DNA of 20,392 bases, taken from positions 1 through 20,392 of the forward strand of contig SLFH01000393.1 in assembly GCA_007124345.1 (NCBI GenBank), written 5' to 3'. The notes beneath the pieces are model-generated. The model searched no databases. It was not told the DNA's origin and worked only from the letters and a program-made list of their open reading frames with translations. Positions within the stretch are counted from its first letter, which is position 1, and each line of letters begins with the position of its first letter. Both the position numbers and the translations under genes were made by a program. This document shows positions 1 to 6,976 of the stretch, piece after piece. The stretch comes from Phycisphaerales bacterium (GTDB lineage: Bacteria > Planctomycetota > Phycisphaerae > Phycisphaerales > UBA1924).

Positions 1-396
1 CGCGGCGTCGTACCCCGCATCGAGATAGATCGCCGCGATGATCGCCTCGAACAACGCCGCCGTCAGCGACGCGGGCACACGCTCCTGCATCCCCTTGCCC
101 AGCAGCATGTGCCCGCTCAGGCCGAGGTCGTCGACGATCCGCGCGCAGACCCTGCGGCTGACCACCGCGGACTTGATCTTCGTCATCTCCCCCTCGAGCA
201 GATCGGGGAACTTCTCGAAGATCATCTCGCAGACCACCGCCCCGAGGATCGCGTCGCCCAGAAACTCCAGGCGCTCGTTGCTGTCCAGGCGGGTGTCGGT
301 CGCCGAGGCGTGGGTGAAGGCGATATCGAGCAGGGACTGGGTGCGGAACTCGTGGTCCAGCACCTGCTCGATCTCACGTCGCTGCTCGTCGGTCAT
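1..396 (-). CDS. rnc: Ribonuclease III, N-terminal part (3' end beyond left edge)
   Basis: Endoribonuclease that cleaves double-stranded RNA, used in rRNA and mRNA processing. About 132 residues are visible. They cover the catalytic RNase III domain, and the dsRNA-binding domain would lie outside the window. The family signature is clear: THAS, then NERLEFLGDAIL near residues 39-50 (E. coli E38 and D45 equivalents), then FPDLLEGEMTK (E65 equivalent). The last motif reads LTAALFEAIIAAIYLD: the Glu matching E. coli E117 is kept, but the position of the metal-binding D114 is Ala. I chose the ATG at 394-396 because it has GGAG about 7 bases upstream and the N-terminus then matches the E. coli protein in length. 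An in-frame ATG at 445-447 would add 17 residues. The gene is divergent from rpmH. The family call is firm; full catalytic competence is uncertain because of the Asp to Ala change. Confidence 0.95.
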   Translation of the reverse strand, partial: MTDEQRREIEQVLDHEFRTQSLLDIAFTHASATDTRLDSNERLEFLGDAILGAVVCEMIFEKFPDLLEGEMTKIKSAVVSRRVCARIVDDLGLSGHMLLGKGMQERVPASLTAALFEAIIAAIYLDAGYDAA

Positions 397-811
397 CGCA
401 CGCTCCAGCCCGGCGCACACGAAAGCCCGGGTACGACGCGCGGCCATCTCCGCACGACGCCTTCCTTCGCCGGGAGGCGGGGAACACACGCCCGCTGGAC
501 TGGATCGAGACCGCTCTGGCGCCCGTCTGACTCAACGGACTCGGAGCAAACCCGGCCCTGTCGCTTCGGCCCGGCCGATTCGGATCACATTCTACGGACA
601 TCTGTCGGCGTCACAACCCCTTTGCCCTTACTTCGGCTCAGAGACCCGAGACCCGACCGGGCCTATCCTTCCGGCTCGGCCCGGCAGGTGGGCCGGGAAG
701 ACCGACAGAGGCCGAAGTTATCGGGCCAAACACCCAGCCCGGTCGAGTCCGGCACGACACACCTTGTCGCCGGACACGCCCGGTCCGGGACAGCAGAGAC
801 GGAGACAGCTC
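397..811. other. Spacer between divergent rnc and rpmH
   Basis: A 415-base region without a convincing gene. Open frames here have no family signature or ribosome binding site. It holds a good minus-strand promoter candidate for rnc (589-616). It also has an inverted repeat CGGCCC/GGGCCG (677-682 and 690-695, 7-base loop) of unknown role upstream of rpmH. I searched for RNase P RNA and SRP RNA signatures and saw none. I could not pick a credible plus-strand promoter for rpmH. Confidence 0.6.
589..616 (-). promoter_or_regulatory. Candidate sigma-70-type promoter for rnc
   Basis: On the minus strand, TTGTGA (611-616, 4 of 6 bases of the -35 consensus) and TAGAAT (589-594, 5 of 6 of the -10 consensus) are separated by 16 bases. 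Transcription would start near 582. That leaves a leader of about 185 bases before the chosen rnc start. This is based on motif match only. Confidence 0.5.
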
Positions 812-961
812 ATGACGACCCATTACCCCAAGCGCCGCAGCCGCATCAAGCGCAAGCGTTCCATGGGCTTCCTCGCCCGGATGCGCACCAAGAGCGGTCG
901 GAAGCTGATCAACCGCAAGCGCCGAGCCGGCCGCGTGGTCAATTCCGCCGACAAGCGCTGA
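801..961 (+). CDS. rpmH: 50S ribosomal protein L34 (ATG at 812, ribosome binding site from 801)
   Basis: Small basic protein of the large ribosomal subunit. The 49-residue product has the L34 core: KRRSRIKRKRSMGF, LARMRTKSGRK, LINRKRRAGR. That length is normal to slightly long for the family. The coding part is 812-961, and the feature is drawn from the Shine-Dalgarno sequence GGAGA at 801-805, six bases before the ATG. In many bacteria rpmH is followed by rnpA (RNase P protein) and sits near dnaA. Here no rnpA follows: a terminator-like hairpin comes about 35 bases after the stop, and the next gene is on the opposite strand. The gene therefore looks monocistronic. L34 is one of the most conserved small proteins, so the identification is secure. 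Confidence 0.97.
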
Positions 962-995
962 TCGGGCGACGATCCCCTTCCGACATCGCACGCCG

Positions 996-1035
996 CGACC
1001 GCCTCTTTCGGGGACGGGAGCGGCGGTTGTTTTTT
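996..1035 (+). terminator. Rho-independent terminator of rpmH
   Basis: CGACCGCC (996-1003) pairs with GGCGGTTG (1022-1029) with one G-U pair. The stem continues through TC/GA after a two-base bulge and is followed by six T (1030-1035). It lies just after the rpmH stop and has the correct polarity for that gene only. Confidence 0.7.
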
Positions 1036-1095
1036 GAAACCAGCGGCCGGGTGGCACGCCTCGCCGGGCCGTGAGCGTTCGATGGACCTCACCGC

Positions 1096-2382
1096 TCAGC
1101 CGCCATCCCCTGTCGATGCCGGCGCGTGCAGGTCCAGCCAGTCGGCGACCCTCGGCCCGAACATCGGCAGCAGCCAGCTGATCCCCAGGTGCCCCAGGGG
1201 GTAGGCGAGTAGGTCCGGACGCCCCAGCCGCTCGAACAGCTCCTGCCCCCGTTCCGCGTCGACGATCCGGTCCATCGTCGCGTGCAACATCAGCACCGGC
1301 ATCGATCGCAGCACCCGGGCGGCGTTGTGCGGGTCGAGGCGGCTGTGCTTGAGATACGCCTCGACCAGCTCGCCCCACTGCTCGGGCGTCGCGGGCTCGC
1401 CGTCGACCGTCAGCCTGACGCCCCCCCGCCCCAGCGAGCTGGTGCGCACGATCTCGAGGAAGTTGCTGCCCCCCGCGATCAGCACCGCGGCGTCGAACCG
1501 GTCGCCGAGCCTCGCCGCGGTCGCGGGCAGGACGATCGCCCCCAGACTCAAGCCCATGAGCACGCCCGGCCTCTGAGGGATCTCGGGGTACTCCTGCTCG
1601 ATCGCCAGGAGCAGGGCCTCGCAGGCGTAGCCCCACTCGGCGAAGCGGTCGTCGACCAGGGCCGCGAGCACGCGTCCCGCCTCGTCGATCGTGGCGATCT
1701 CTTCCCCCTCACCGATGGCCAGCATCCTGCGCCCGACGAGGATCTCCTCGCGGTCCATGATGTTGGCCGGAGGCGTGATCACAAGCACCGCCCACCCCCG
1801 CCTGCGGAGGTTACGGAGCATGGTCTGCTCGACCTTGTAGCCCGTGATTCCGGTCTGGTGGACGACGAGCCCGCGGGCCCGGACGCCCCGCGCAGGCTTG
1901 AACAGCCTCCCGACCGTCAGACGCGTCGTCGTGCCGACATGCACATCCGGCCCCTGCTCGCTGACGAGGTCGGCCAAGTCCTCTGGCGCGAGCGTCGAGG
2001 TGACGGCCCAATACATGGCGGCCCAATCGTGGTTGATCCCCGGCAGGGGCGGGTTCGGAACCTCGACCCGCGCGACGCGCCCGACGCCGAACGACCCGAG
2101 GTCGTTCGCCCGCACCGGCCCGCGCCCGAAGAACTCGAACCCGTCGCGCGTGAGGTTGCCGAAGGTCCGTCGCATCGAGCGGACCTCGGCGTTGTCGGGG
2201 ACCAATGTCTCGGCGTACCGGGGGGGCCAGACCTCGTCGGCGTAGATCGAGACAGACGAGTTCAGGCGCGATGGGTCGGCCGGGCGGAACGAGCCGCAGC
2301 CGGCGGAGACCGACAGCAGAATCGCAAGGTATGGAGCGAGGCGGGAGGCGAGCAGGCCGCGATGGCGCCCGCGCAGCATCAT
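1096..2382 (-). CDS. Alpha/beta-hydrolase lipoprotein (lipase/esterase-like)
   Basis: 428 residues. The N-terminus is a lipoprotein-type signal: basic start, hydrophobic stretch, then SVSAGC with Cys29 as the likely lipidated residue. The mature protein would be membrane-anchored and periplasmic. Residues 170-300 look like an alpha/beta-hydrolase core: LVVHQTG (strand and oxyanion region), then the nucleophile elbow GLSLG with Ser279. LHATMDRIVD supplies Asp371, and YPLGHLG supplies His398. This is a complete Ser-Asp-His triad in the expected order. The substrate cannot be told from sequence. The start ATG-ATG (2382 or 2379) overlaps the nuoB stop as ATGA. No good Shine-Dalgarno sequence is visible, so translation is probably coupled to nuoB. 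It is the last gene of a minus-strand series. Confidence 0.86.
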   Translation of the reverse strand: MMLRGRHRGLLASRLAPYLAILLSVSAGCGSFRPADPSRLNSSVSIYADEVWPPRYAETLVPDNAEVRSMRRTFGNLTRDGFEFFGRGPVRANDLGSFGVGRVARVEVPNPPLPGINHDWAAMYWAVTSTLAPEDLADLVSEQGPDVHVGTTTRLTVGRLFKPARGVRARGLVVHQTGITGYKVEQTMLRNLRRRGWAVLVITPPANIMDREEILVGRRMLAIGEGEEIATIDEAGRVLAALVDDRFAEWGYACEALLLAIEQEYPEIPQRPGVLMGLSLGAIVLPATAARLGDRFDAAVLIAGGSNFLEIVRTSSLGRGGVRLTVDGEPATPEQWGELVEAYLKHSRLDPHNAARVLRSMPVLMLHATMDRIVDAERGQELFERLGRPDLLAYPLGHLGISWLLPMFGPRVADWLDLHAPASTGDGG

Positions 2383-2954
2383 CGCGCGATACTGACGCCC
2401 ACGCCCATCGGCTGGGGCCTGACCTCGTGGTTGGGCGACACGGTGATGCCCAGGGGGATGCGCTTGCCGTCGGGCCCGCGCGGGGGCATGCCCTCGTCGT
2501 CGATGATGCGCTGGATCGCCATGACGCCCTCAATGAGCATCTCGGGGCGGGGCGGGCAGCCGGGGACATACACATCGACGGGGATGAACTGGTCGCAGCC
2601 CTGCACGGTGGCGTAGGTGTCAAAGACGCCGCCCGTCGAGGCGCACGCGCCCATCGAGATCACCCACTTGGGCTCGGTCATCTGCTCGTAGATGCGCTGG
2701 AGGACGGGGAGCATCTTGATGCCCACGCGCCCGGCGACGACCATCATGTCCGCCTGGCGGGGGCTGAAGCGCGCGACCTCAGCGCCGAAGCGGGCGAGGT
2801 CGTAGCGCGAGCAGGCGGTCGCCATGAACTCGATGCCGCAGCACGCCGTCGCGAACGGCATCGGCCAGAGCGAACTCCGCCTCGCCCAGTTGACCACATG
2901 GCGGAGCTGGGTGGTGAGGAAGGTGTCTGTGCTCAGCGCGGCTTCGATGCCCAT
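2379..2954 (-). CDS. nuoB: NADH-quinone oxidoreductase subunit B (complex I, N2 cluster subunit)
   Basis: 191 residues. NuoB carries the terminal [4Fe-4S] cluster N2, which passes electrons to quinone at the membrane interface of complex I. All four cluster cysteines are present: C38 and C39 in TACCGIEFMA, C104 in SMGACASTGG, and C133 in VPGCPPRP. The framework motifs SLWPMPF, RYDLARFG and the PRQADMMVVAGRV region are also conserved. I chose the ATG at 2954, which has GGAAGGA about 10 bases upstream, over an in-frame start at 3026 that would add 24 unrelated residues. The C-terminus has about 25 residues beyond the core, ending in a Pro/Arg-containing tail. No other nuo gene is next to it: a two-ACT-domain gene lies upstream and a hydrolase gene overlaps its stop. 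That is unusual, because nuoB normally sits between nuoA and nuoC. Confidence 0.97.
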   Translation of the reverse strand: MGIEAALSTDTFLTTQLRHVVNWARRSSLWPMPFATACCGIEFMATACSRYDLARFGAEVARFSPRQADMMVVAGRVGIKMLPVLQRIYEQMTEPKWVISMGACASTGGVFDTYATVQGCDQFIPVDVYVPGCPPRPEMLIEGVMAIQRIIDDEGMPPRGPDGKRIPLGITVSPNHEVRPQPMGVGVSIAR

Positions 2955-2969
2955 GTTCGCTCGGTCCTT

Positions 2970-2988
2970 CCGGCCCCTGTCGGGCCGG
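2970..2988 (-). promoter_or_regulatory. Hairpin just upstream of the nuoB ribosome binding site
   Basis: A perfect 7-bp inverted repeat, CCGGCCC (2970-2976) and GGGCCGG (2982-2988), with a 5-base loop. It abuts the GGAAGGA ribosome binding site of nuoB (about 2965-2971). There is no T tract, so it is not a classical terminator. It could affect nuoB translation or protect the mRNA 5' end. The role is inferred. Confidence 0.4.
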
Positions 2989-3111
2989 TCAACAAACCAG
3001 ATCGGCCGGTGCGTTCCTCGGGACAAGTCATCCCGCTGCGCACCGGTTCGTCGGCGCGGGCGAGGGGGATGCCCCGCCAGTGCGCACGACTCTATGCGCC
3101 CGAAACGGGCC

Positions 3112-3531
3112 TCAGCGACCGATCGACTCGATGGCTTTCAGGGCGGCGTCGGGGTTATCGACCCTGAGCACGCAGCGGGTCGGAGAGCCGTTCTCGGGCG
3201 GGGCGAGGTAGGCGTACTGGACATTCACGCCCGCGAGGGCGAGTTTGGTCGAGATCTCGCGCATGAACCCCTGCCCGGTGGACATCGGGACCACGACCAC
3301 CGGCGACTCGAGCACCGGCCCCGCGCCCGATTCGACCATCGACTCGCAGAGCTCCCGCAGACGCTCCTCGGGGCGGCCGAGCAGGCGGACGCACCCGCGC
3401 CCGTTGCTGTCGGCGACCGCGATCGCCGAGAAGGTAATCCCGGCCGCGGCGGCGGCCTCCAGGAAGCCCGCCAACTCGCCGGGGCGGTCGGCCAGGTAGA
3501 TCGAAAACTCGGTCTGGAAGGGGGCGTCCAT
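3112..3531 (-). CDS. Protein with two tandem ACT domains, putative amino-acid-sensing regulator
   Basis: 139 residues from the ATG at 3531; a TTG three codons upstream (3540) is an alternative start. The sequence is two ACT-like halves. The first (about residues 3-60) opens with FSIYLADRPGELAGFLEAAAAAGI, quoted here in two parts: FSIYLADRPGELAGF and LEAAAAAGI. The second (about 70-135) has VVVVPMSTGQGFMREISTK and LALAGVNVQYAYL, with the Gly-rich turn partly changed. ACT domains bind amino acids or other small ligands, and stand-alone pairs of this size are usually regulatory. No catalytic domain is attached. A GAGG lies about 12 bases before the ATG, which is a long spacing. It lies 121 bases after the small lipoprotein gene and 157 bases before nuoB, so operon membership is possible but not shown. 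The ligand is unknown. Confidence 0.85.
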   Translation of the reverse strand: MDAPFQTEFSIYLADRPGELAGFLEAAAAAGITFSAIAVADSNGRGCVRLLGRPEERLRELCESMVESGAGPVLESPVVVVPMSTGQGFMREISTKLALAGVNVQYAYLAPPENGSPTRCVLRVDNPDAALKAIESIGR

Positions 3532-3652
3532 CGCTGGCAAGTGCCTCGCTTTCCCCTCAAAGTCGGGCGGAGATCGTAGAGGTCCAGCCCCGCCGAAACC
3601 ATCGCGGCGGCGAGATTCCCACCCGGCGTAACCGCCCTGCGGCGAGCATGCG

Positions 3653-3916
3653 TCAGCGTGGCTGGGCGGGGGCCTGGCTGCCCCAGGAACTCATCCGCTC
3701 GCGACGCCCGGCGACCTCCGGCTCCCCGAAGAGCACTTTGCCCACAGGGTCGCTCTCAAGGTCGCTCCGCTCGGTGCTGATCCCGCTCGCCCCCACCCCT
3801 CTGGTCGCGGTCACCCGCTTGTAGCAGCCCGCCGGGGCGAAGAGCAATACGCCCGCCGCGGCCCACGCCAACGCCGAACACGCCCGGGCGAAGCCGGGCC
3901 GAGATTGCCTGTCCAT
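3653..3916 (-). CDS. Small putative lipoprotein of unknown function
   Basis: 87 residues. Arg residues at the start (MDRQSRPGFAR) precede a hydrophobic stretch, SALAWAAAGVLLFAPAGC. This looks like a lipoprotein signal with Cys31 as the lipid attachment site, although Pro at position -3 is atypical for a lipobox. The short mature part (YKRVTATRGVGASG, then an acidic DLESDPVGKVLFGEPE) matches no family I know. The start ATG lies 7 bases after the stop of the pseudouridine synthase gene, so the two are almost certainly co-transcribed. The ribosome binding site is weak. It could be a small cell-envelope protein typical of the lineage. The existence of the gene rests on its signal peptide and tight spacing. 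Confidence 0.66.
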   Translation of the reverse strand: MDRQSRPGFARACSALAWAAAGVLLFAPAGCYKRVTATRGVGASGISTERSDLESDPVGKVLFGEPEVAGRRERMSSWGSQAPAQPR

Positions 3917-3923
3917 GGTCTGC

Positions 3924-4964
3924 TCATCGGTCTCGCGCGGGTCGGCGACGCTTCGGCGTCGCCCCCGCACGGCCAGGTGCTGCCGTCCTCCCGTCCGAAC
4001 TCTGTCCGGACCGGCCCGATCCGCCCACGCTTCTCTCGCTCCTGGGCTCCGCGCCGCGTTCTCCGCCGCTCGTTCCCTTGCCGGCGCCCTTCTTGCCCGG
4101 GCGGGTTGCATCGCGGAGGACCCGGACCTCGTCCCTCGTCAGCTCCCGCCACTCGCCCCGGGCCAGCCCCTTGAGGCGGAGCGGGCCCATGGCGATGCGT
4201 TCGAGCTTTTTGACCGGATACCCCACGCCCGCAAGCATGCGCCGCACTTGGCGGTTGCGCCCCTCTTTGAGGGTCAGGTGCAGCGTGGTCCGGTCGCGGT
4301 CGCGCTTGACGATCTCGAGCTGGACGCGGGCGGTGCGTGCGGCGCCGACGGTTTTGCCTTCTTTGCGTTCGGCGAGGTATATCCCCTCTTCCAGCGAGGC
4401 GATGTCCTCATCTGCCAGTTGGCCTCGGACCACGACGCGGTAGGTCTTGGCGACGCCGTAGCTCGGGTGGGTGAGGCGGTTGGCCAGCTCGCCGTCGTTG
4501 GTGAGCAGGAGGAGGCCGAGGGTCTCGAAGTCGAGTCGTCCGACGGGGAAGAGGCGTTTGGCGGCGGGGTGCTCAACGAGGTCGATGACGGTCCGCCGGT
4601 TGGCCCCCGGCTCGTCGGCGTTGGTTGTGACGGTGCGCGAGGGCTTGTTGAGCATGATGTAGATGCGGGGGTCGCGCTTGGGCAGGGCGAGGCCGTCGAC
4701 CACGATGCGGTCCTCGTCGGGGTCGACGAGGACGGGCATCTCGCGGACGATCTCGCCGTTGACCGTGACCAGCCCGCCCTGGATCATCTCCTCGCAGGCT
4801 CGACGGGAGGCGACGCCGGCGTCGGCCATGACCCGCTGGAGCCGGACCTTCTTGCGCGGCTTGCGCCCACCCTTGGAGCCAGTCTTTGAGGTGGTCTCGG
4901 ATCTGGGGCGGGAACCCGGTTCGCGTGGGTGGGAAGGTCTGGGTTCTGCGTCCGAGTCTGGCAC
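3924..4964 (-). CDS. rluB: Ribosomal large-subunit pseudouridine synthase, RluB/RsuA family
   Basis: Isomerises a specific uridine to pseudouridine in rRNA; RluB of E. coli acts on 23S rRNA. From a GTG start at 4964 it has 346 residues. A basic N-terminal tail (1-39) is followed by an S4 RNA-binding domain (about 40-86, VRLQRVMADAGVASRRACEE). The catalytic domain has the motif FPVGRLDFETLGLLLLTNDG with catalytic Asp145, then KTYRV, and EGRNRQVRRMLAGVGYPVKK near the end. The last 60 or so residues are a low-complexity Gly/Arg/Ser/Lys tail not needed for the fold. No ATG, GTG or TTG lies between 4964 and the S4 domain, so the GTG start is the most economical choice. No Shine-Dalgarno sequence is seen there, but a TATCAT box is only 6 bases upstream, which would suit a leaderless mRNA. 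The exact target uridine cannot be decided from sequence. Confidence 0.92.
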   Translation of the reverse strand: MPDSDAEPRPSHPREPGSRPRSETTSKTGSKGGRKPRKKVRLQRVMADAGVASRRACEEMIQGGLVTVNGEIVREMPVLVDPDEDRIVVDGLALPKRDPRIYIMLNKPSRTVTTNADEPGANRRTVIDLVEHPAAKRLFPVGRLDFETLGLLLLTNDGELANRLTHPSYGVAKTYRVVVRGQLADEDIASLEEGIYLAERKEGKTVGAARTARVQLEIVKRDRDRTTLHLTLKEGRNRQVRRMLAGVGYPVKKLERIAMGPLRLKGLARGEWRELTRDEVRVLRDATRPGKKGAGKGTSGGERGAEPRSERSVGGSGRSGQSSDGRTAAPGRAGATPKRRRPARDR

Positions 4965-5075
4965 GGGGGATGATAGCGCTGGGCGTGCAGGCTCCGGGCC
5001 GGGGTGTCGTTCTTGCGGGCCTGGGGCGTGCGGGGGCGTTATGGTGGAAGTACAGGGGCAAGGACCCGCCCCACT

Positions 5076-6875
5076 GGAGCCGGCCGCATGCCTCAGGGTG
5101 AGACAGGACGATCCGCCACGCGCACGCCACGGGACTTGGCAGACAGCCTTCGGGGCCGGGCGAACCCTGTGCTCGATGATGTGTTTCTGACGCCCCGCGT
5201 GATCGACCAGAACGCGTTCGAGGAATTCTCCGCCACGCTGCGTGAGCTGATGGCGATGGCGACCGAGCAGCGTCGCTCGCTCCGCGAGGCGGCGAGCGAG
5301 GCCGCCGAGACCGACCGCTCCACCCGCGACCTGCGCGAGGAAGTTTCGACGCGGCTCAAGGCGCTGCGGGCGCTCCTGCCCGAGGTCGACCGCAGGCTCG
5401 AAGCCGCCGAGAAGATGGTCGGCGACGAGGTCGACGAAGGAGCGATCCGTCAACGCGTCCGCGAGGTGTTCGAGCGGTCCGCCTCCGAGCCGCTGGCCCA
5501 GCTCCGCACGCGCACCGACGAGACGGTCCAGCACGCGAACAAACGGGTCGAGTCGCTGCTGATCGCGATGGAGACGAGGCTCGCCGAGGCGGAGCGACGC
5601 GCCGAAGCCGCGGCTTCGGGCAGCGCCCACAGGATCGACGAGCAGATCCGCATGCTCGAGTCGCTGCTGACGCGTGTGCAGGAGGGCGTGCCGCACATCG
5701 AGCAGAGGCTCGCCGAGGCGGCGGGCCGAGCGCAGCAGCAGGCCGAAGCGTTCGGCTCGCACCTCGAAGAGCGCGTCGCGCAGATCCGCGCCGAGCTCGC
5801 CAAGGCGACCGGCCCGGCCGTGACGAACCTGCACCTGCTCTGCTCGCGCGCTGTCGAGGTGATCGGGCGCGACCCGCGCCTCGCCTCCGACCCCGACAAC
5901 GAGACCCCCTACCGCGAGGGCAGCCTCGGCGACCTGATCGAGAAGGCCGGCGCGATCGACGCGCGGGCCCAATCCGCAGCGGGCGAGGCCGAGGCGCTTC
6001 GAAGGCAGGCCGACGAGGTGAGCTCGGCGCTGCGCGACGCGATCCTCGCGGCGGCCGAGGGCTGCGACCGCCTCGAAACCGTTCGCGATCGCTTCAACAA
6101 GGAGACCGCCGAGAGCGAGAAGGCCGCGGCCCGCCTGGCCAAGTCGGTGCGCACCCAGCGCACCGCGATCGAGTCCTGTCTCTCGGCGATCGACTCTGAA
6201 CAGGTGCGGGCGCTGCGGGCCGACGCGGACAAGATCGAGCGGCTTGCAGAGCAGCTCAAGGGCGACGAGGCGGACAAGGCGATCAAGCTCGCTTCCAAGG
6301 CGGAGCGGTCGCTCCGCAAGGTCGAGACGCGCCGGGCGGAGCTGGAACGATCGCTCGAAGCCACCGCCGCCCTCGCGGCCGAGGTGGAGATCCGCATCGG
6401 CGCGCAGGTTGACGAGCTCGCGGCGATGGTGCAGGAACCGCTCAACGAGCTCGGCGAGCATGTCAGCAAGGTCGGCGACTGGCTGAACCGCCTGATCGAC
6501 CGGGCCGAGAACGCGGGCAAGGGCGCCGAGCACGCGATCGCGCAGGCCGCCTCCGCAGGAGAACGCCTCGAAGCGGTGATCGAACGCCTGGAACCGTGGA
6601 AAGACCTGGCGGCCTCGGCGTGGAGCGGCGAGCTCCCTCCCAAGGCTCGCGAGGTGCTCGACAGGCTGCGCACCGACATCGGCCGCGAGATCGAGAAGGC
6701 CGAGACGGTGCTCGCGCGGCTCAGCCAGCGCGTGCATCGCGTCGAAGCGGAAACGGTCGAGACGAAGCCGCAGAAGGCTGGCTCGTCCAAGCCGGCCCAC
6801 CCCGAGCTGTCGCCTCCGCCCCCGCCGAGGATGAAGGCGGCAAGGTCACGCCGCCCGGGTCGCGGCGACGACTGA
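5076..6875 (+). CDS. Large coiled-coil protein of unknown function (ATG at 5088)
   Basis: 595 residues from the ATG at 5088, with GGAG at 5076-5079 eight bases upstream; the feature is drawn from that site. I do not recognise the family. After about 45 residues including ANPVLDDVFLTPRVIDQNAF, the protein is almost entirely Ala/Glu/Arg/Leu-rich with heptad spacing, such as VDRRLEAAEKMV and IEQRLAEAAGRAQQQAEAF. A possible break comes near residues 245-290, around VTNLHLLCSRAVEVIGRDP. There is no signal peptide, membrane segment or nucleotide-binding motif. The C-terminal 40 residues are rich in Pro, Ser and basic residues (SPPPPPRMKAARSRRPGR). A cytoplasmic structural or scaffold role is plausible but is inference only. 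The gene is divergent from rluB with 123 bases between the starts, and ends before a bidirectional terminator. Third-position GC bias supports it being coding. Confidence 0.82.
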   Translation, partial: GAGRMPQGETGRSATRTPRDLADSLRGRANPVLDDVFLTPRVIDQNAFEEFSATLRELMAMATEQRRSLREAASEAAETDRSTRDLREEVSTRLKALRALLPEVDRRLEAAEKMVGDEVDEGAIRQRVREVFERSASEPLAQLRTRTDETVQHANKRVESLLIAMETRLAEAERRAEAAASGSAHRIDEQIRMLESLLTRVQEGVPHIEQRLAEAAGRAQQQAEAFGSHLEERVAQIRAELAKATGPAVTNLHLLCSRAVEVIGRDPRLASDPDNETPYREGSLGDLIEKAGAIDARAQSAAGEAEALRRQADEVSSALRDAILAAAEGCDRLETVRDRFNKETAESEKAAARLAKSVRTQRTAIESCLSAIDSEQVRALRADADKIERLAEQLKGDEADKAIKLASKAERSLRKVETRRAELERSLEATAALAAEVEIRIGAQVDELAAMVQEPLNELGEHVSKVGDWLNRLIDRAENAGKGAEHAIAQAASAGERLEAVIERLEPWKDLAASAWSGELPPKAREVLDRLRTDIGREIEKAETVLARLSQRVHRVEAETVETKPQKAGSSKPAHPELSPPPPPRMKAARSRRPGRGDD

Positions 6876-6918
6876 AGCCGCACCGAGCGCGGCCTGTTTC
6901 CCCACACCCCTCCCAATG

Positions 6919-6954
6919 AAAAACCGCCCCTCGCAACGAGGGGCGGTGTTCTTT
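6919..6954. terminator. Bidirectional rho-independent terminator
   Basis: A perfect 11-bp stem, ACCGCCCCTCG (6923-6933) and CGAGGGGCGGT (6937-6947), with a CAA loop. A run of five A (6919-6923) gives a U tract for the minus strand. TGTTCTTT follows on the plus side. It sits between two convergent genes, the coiled-coil gene and the giant surface protein gene, and probably ends both transcripts. Confidence 0.92.
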
Positions 6955-6976
6955 GGCGAGTTGCTGTCGGGTCCGA

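Noticed and set aside
397..811. Possible structural RNA gene (RNase P or SRP RNA) in the rnc/rpmH spacer
   Set aside because: Only short GC-rich hairpins are present; none of the conserved sequence blocks of these RNAs was found.
1036..1095. Terminator for the hydrolase gene on the minus strand
   Set aside because: Only weak GC-rich self-complementarity without a T tract is visible after its stop; the rpmH terminator has the wrong polarity.
638..1636. Minus-strand open frame of 332 codons across rpmH and the hydrolase end
   Set aside because: It overlaps two well-supported genes, is Arg/Gly/Ala-rich and carries no motif.
2955..3026. 24-residue N-terminal extension of NuoB
   Set aside because: The extension is not NuoB-like, and the ATG at 2954 has a good ribosome binding site.
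4965..6800. Upstream extension of the pseudouridine synthase frame to 958 codons
   Set aside because: The extension is antisense to the coiled-coil gene and has no family similarity; the S4 domain and catalytic domain fit within 3924-4964.
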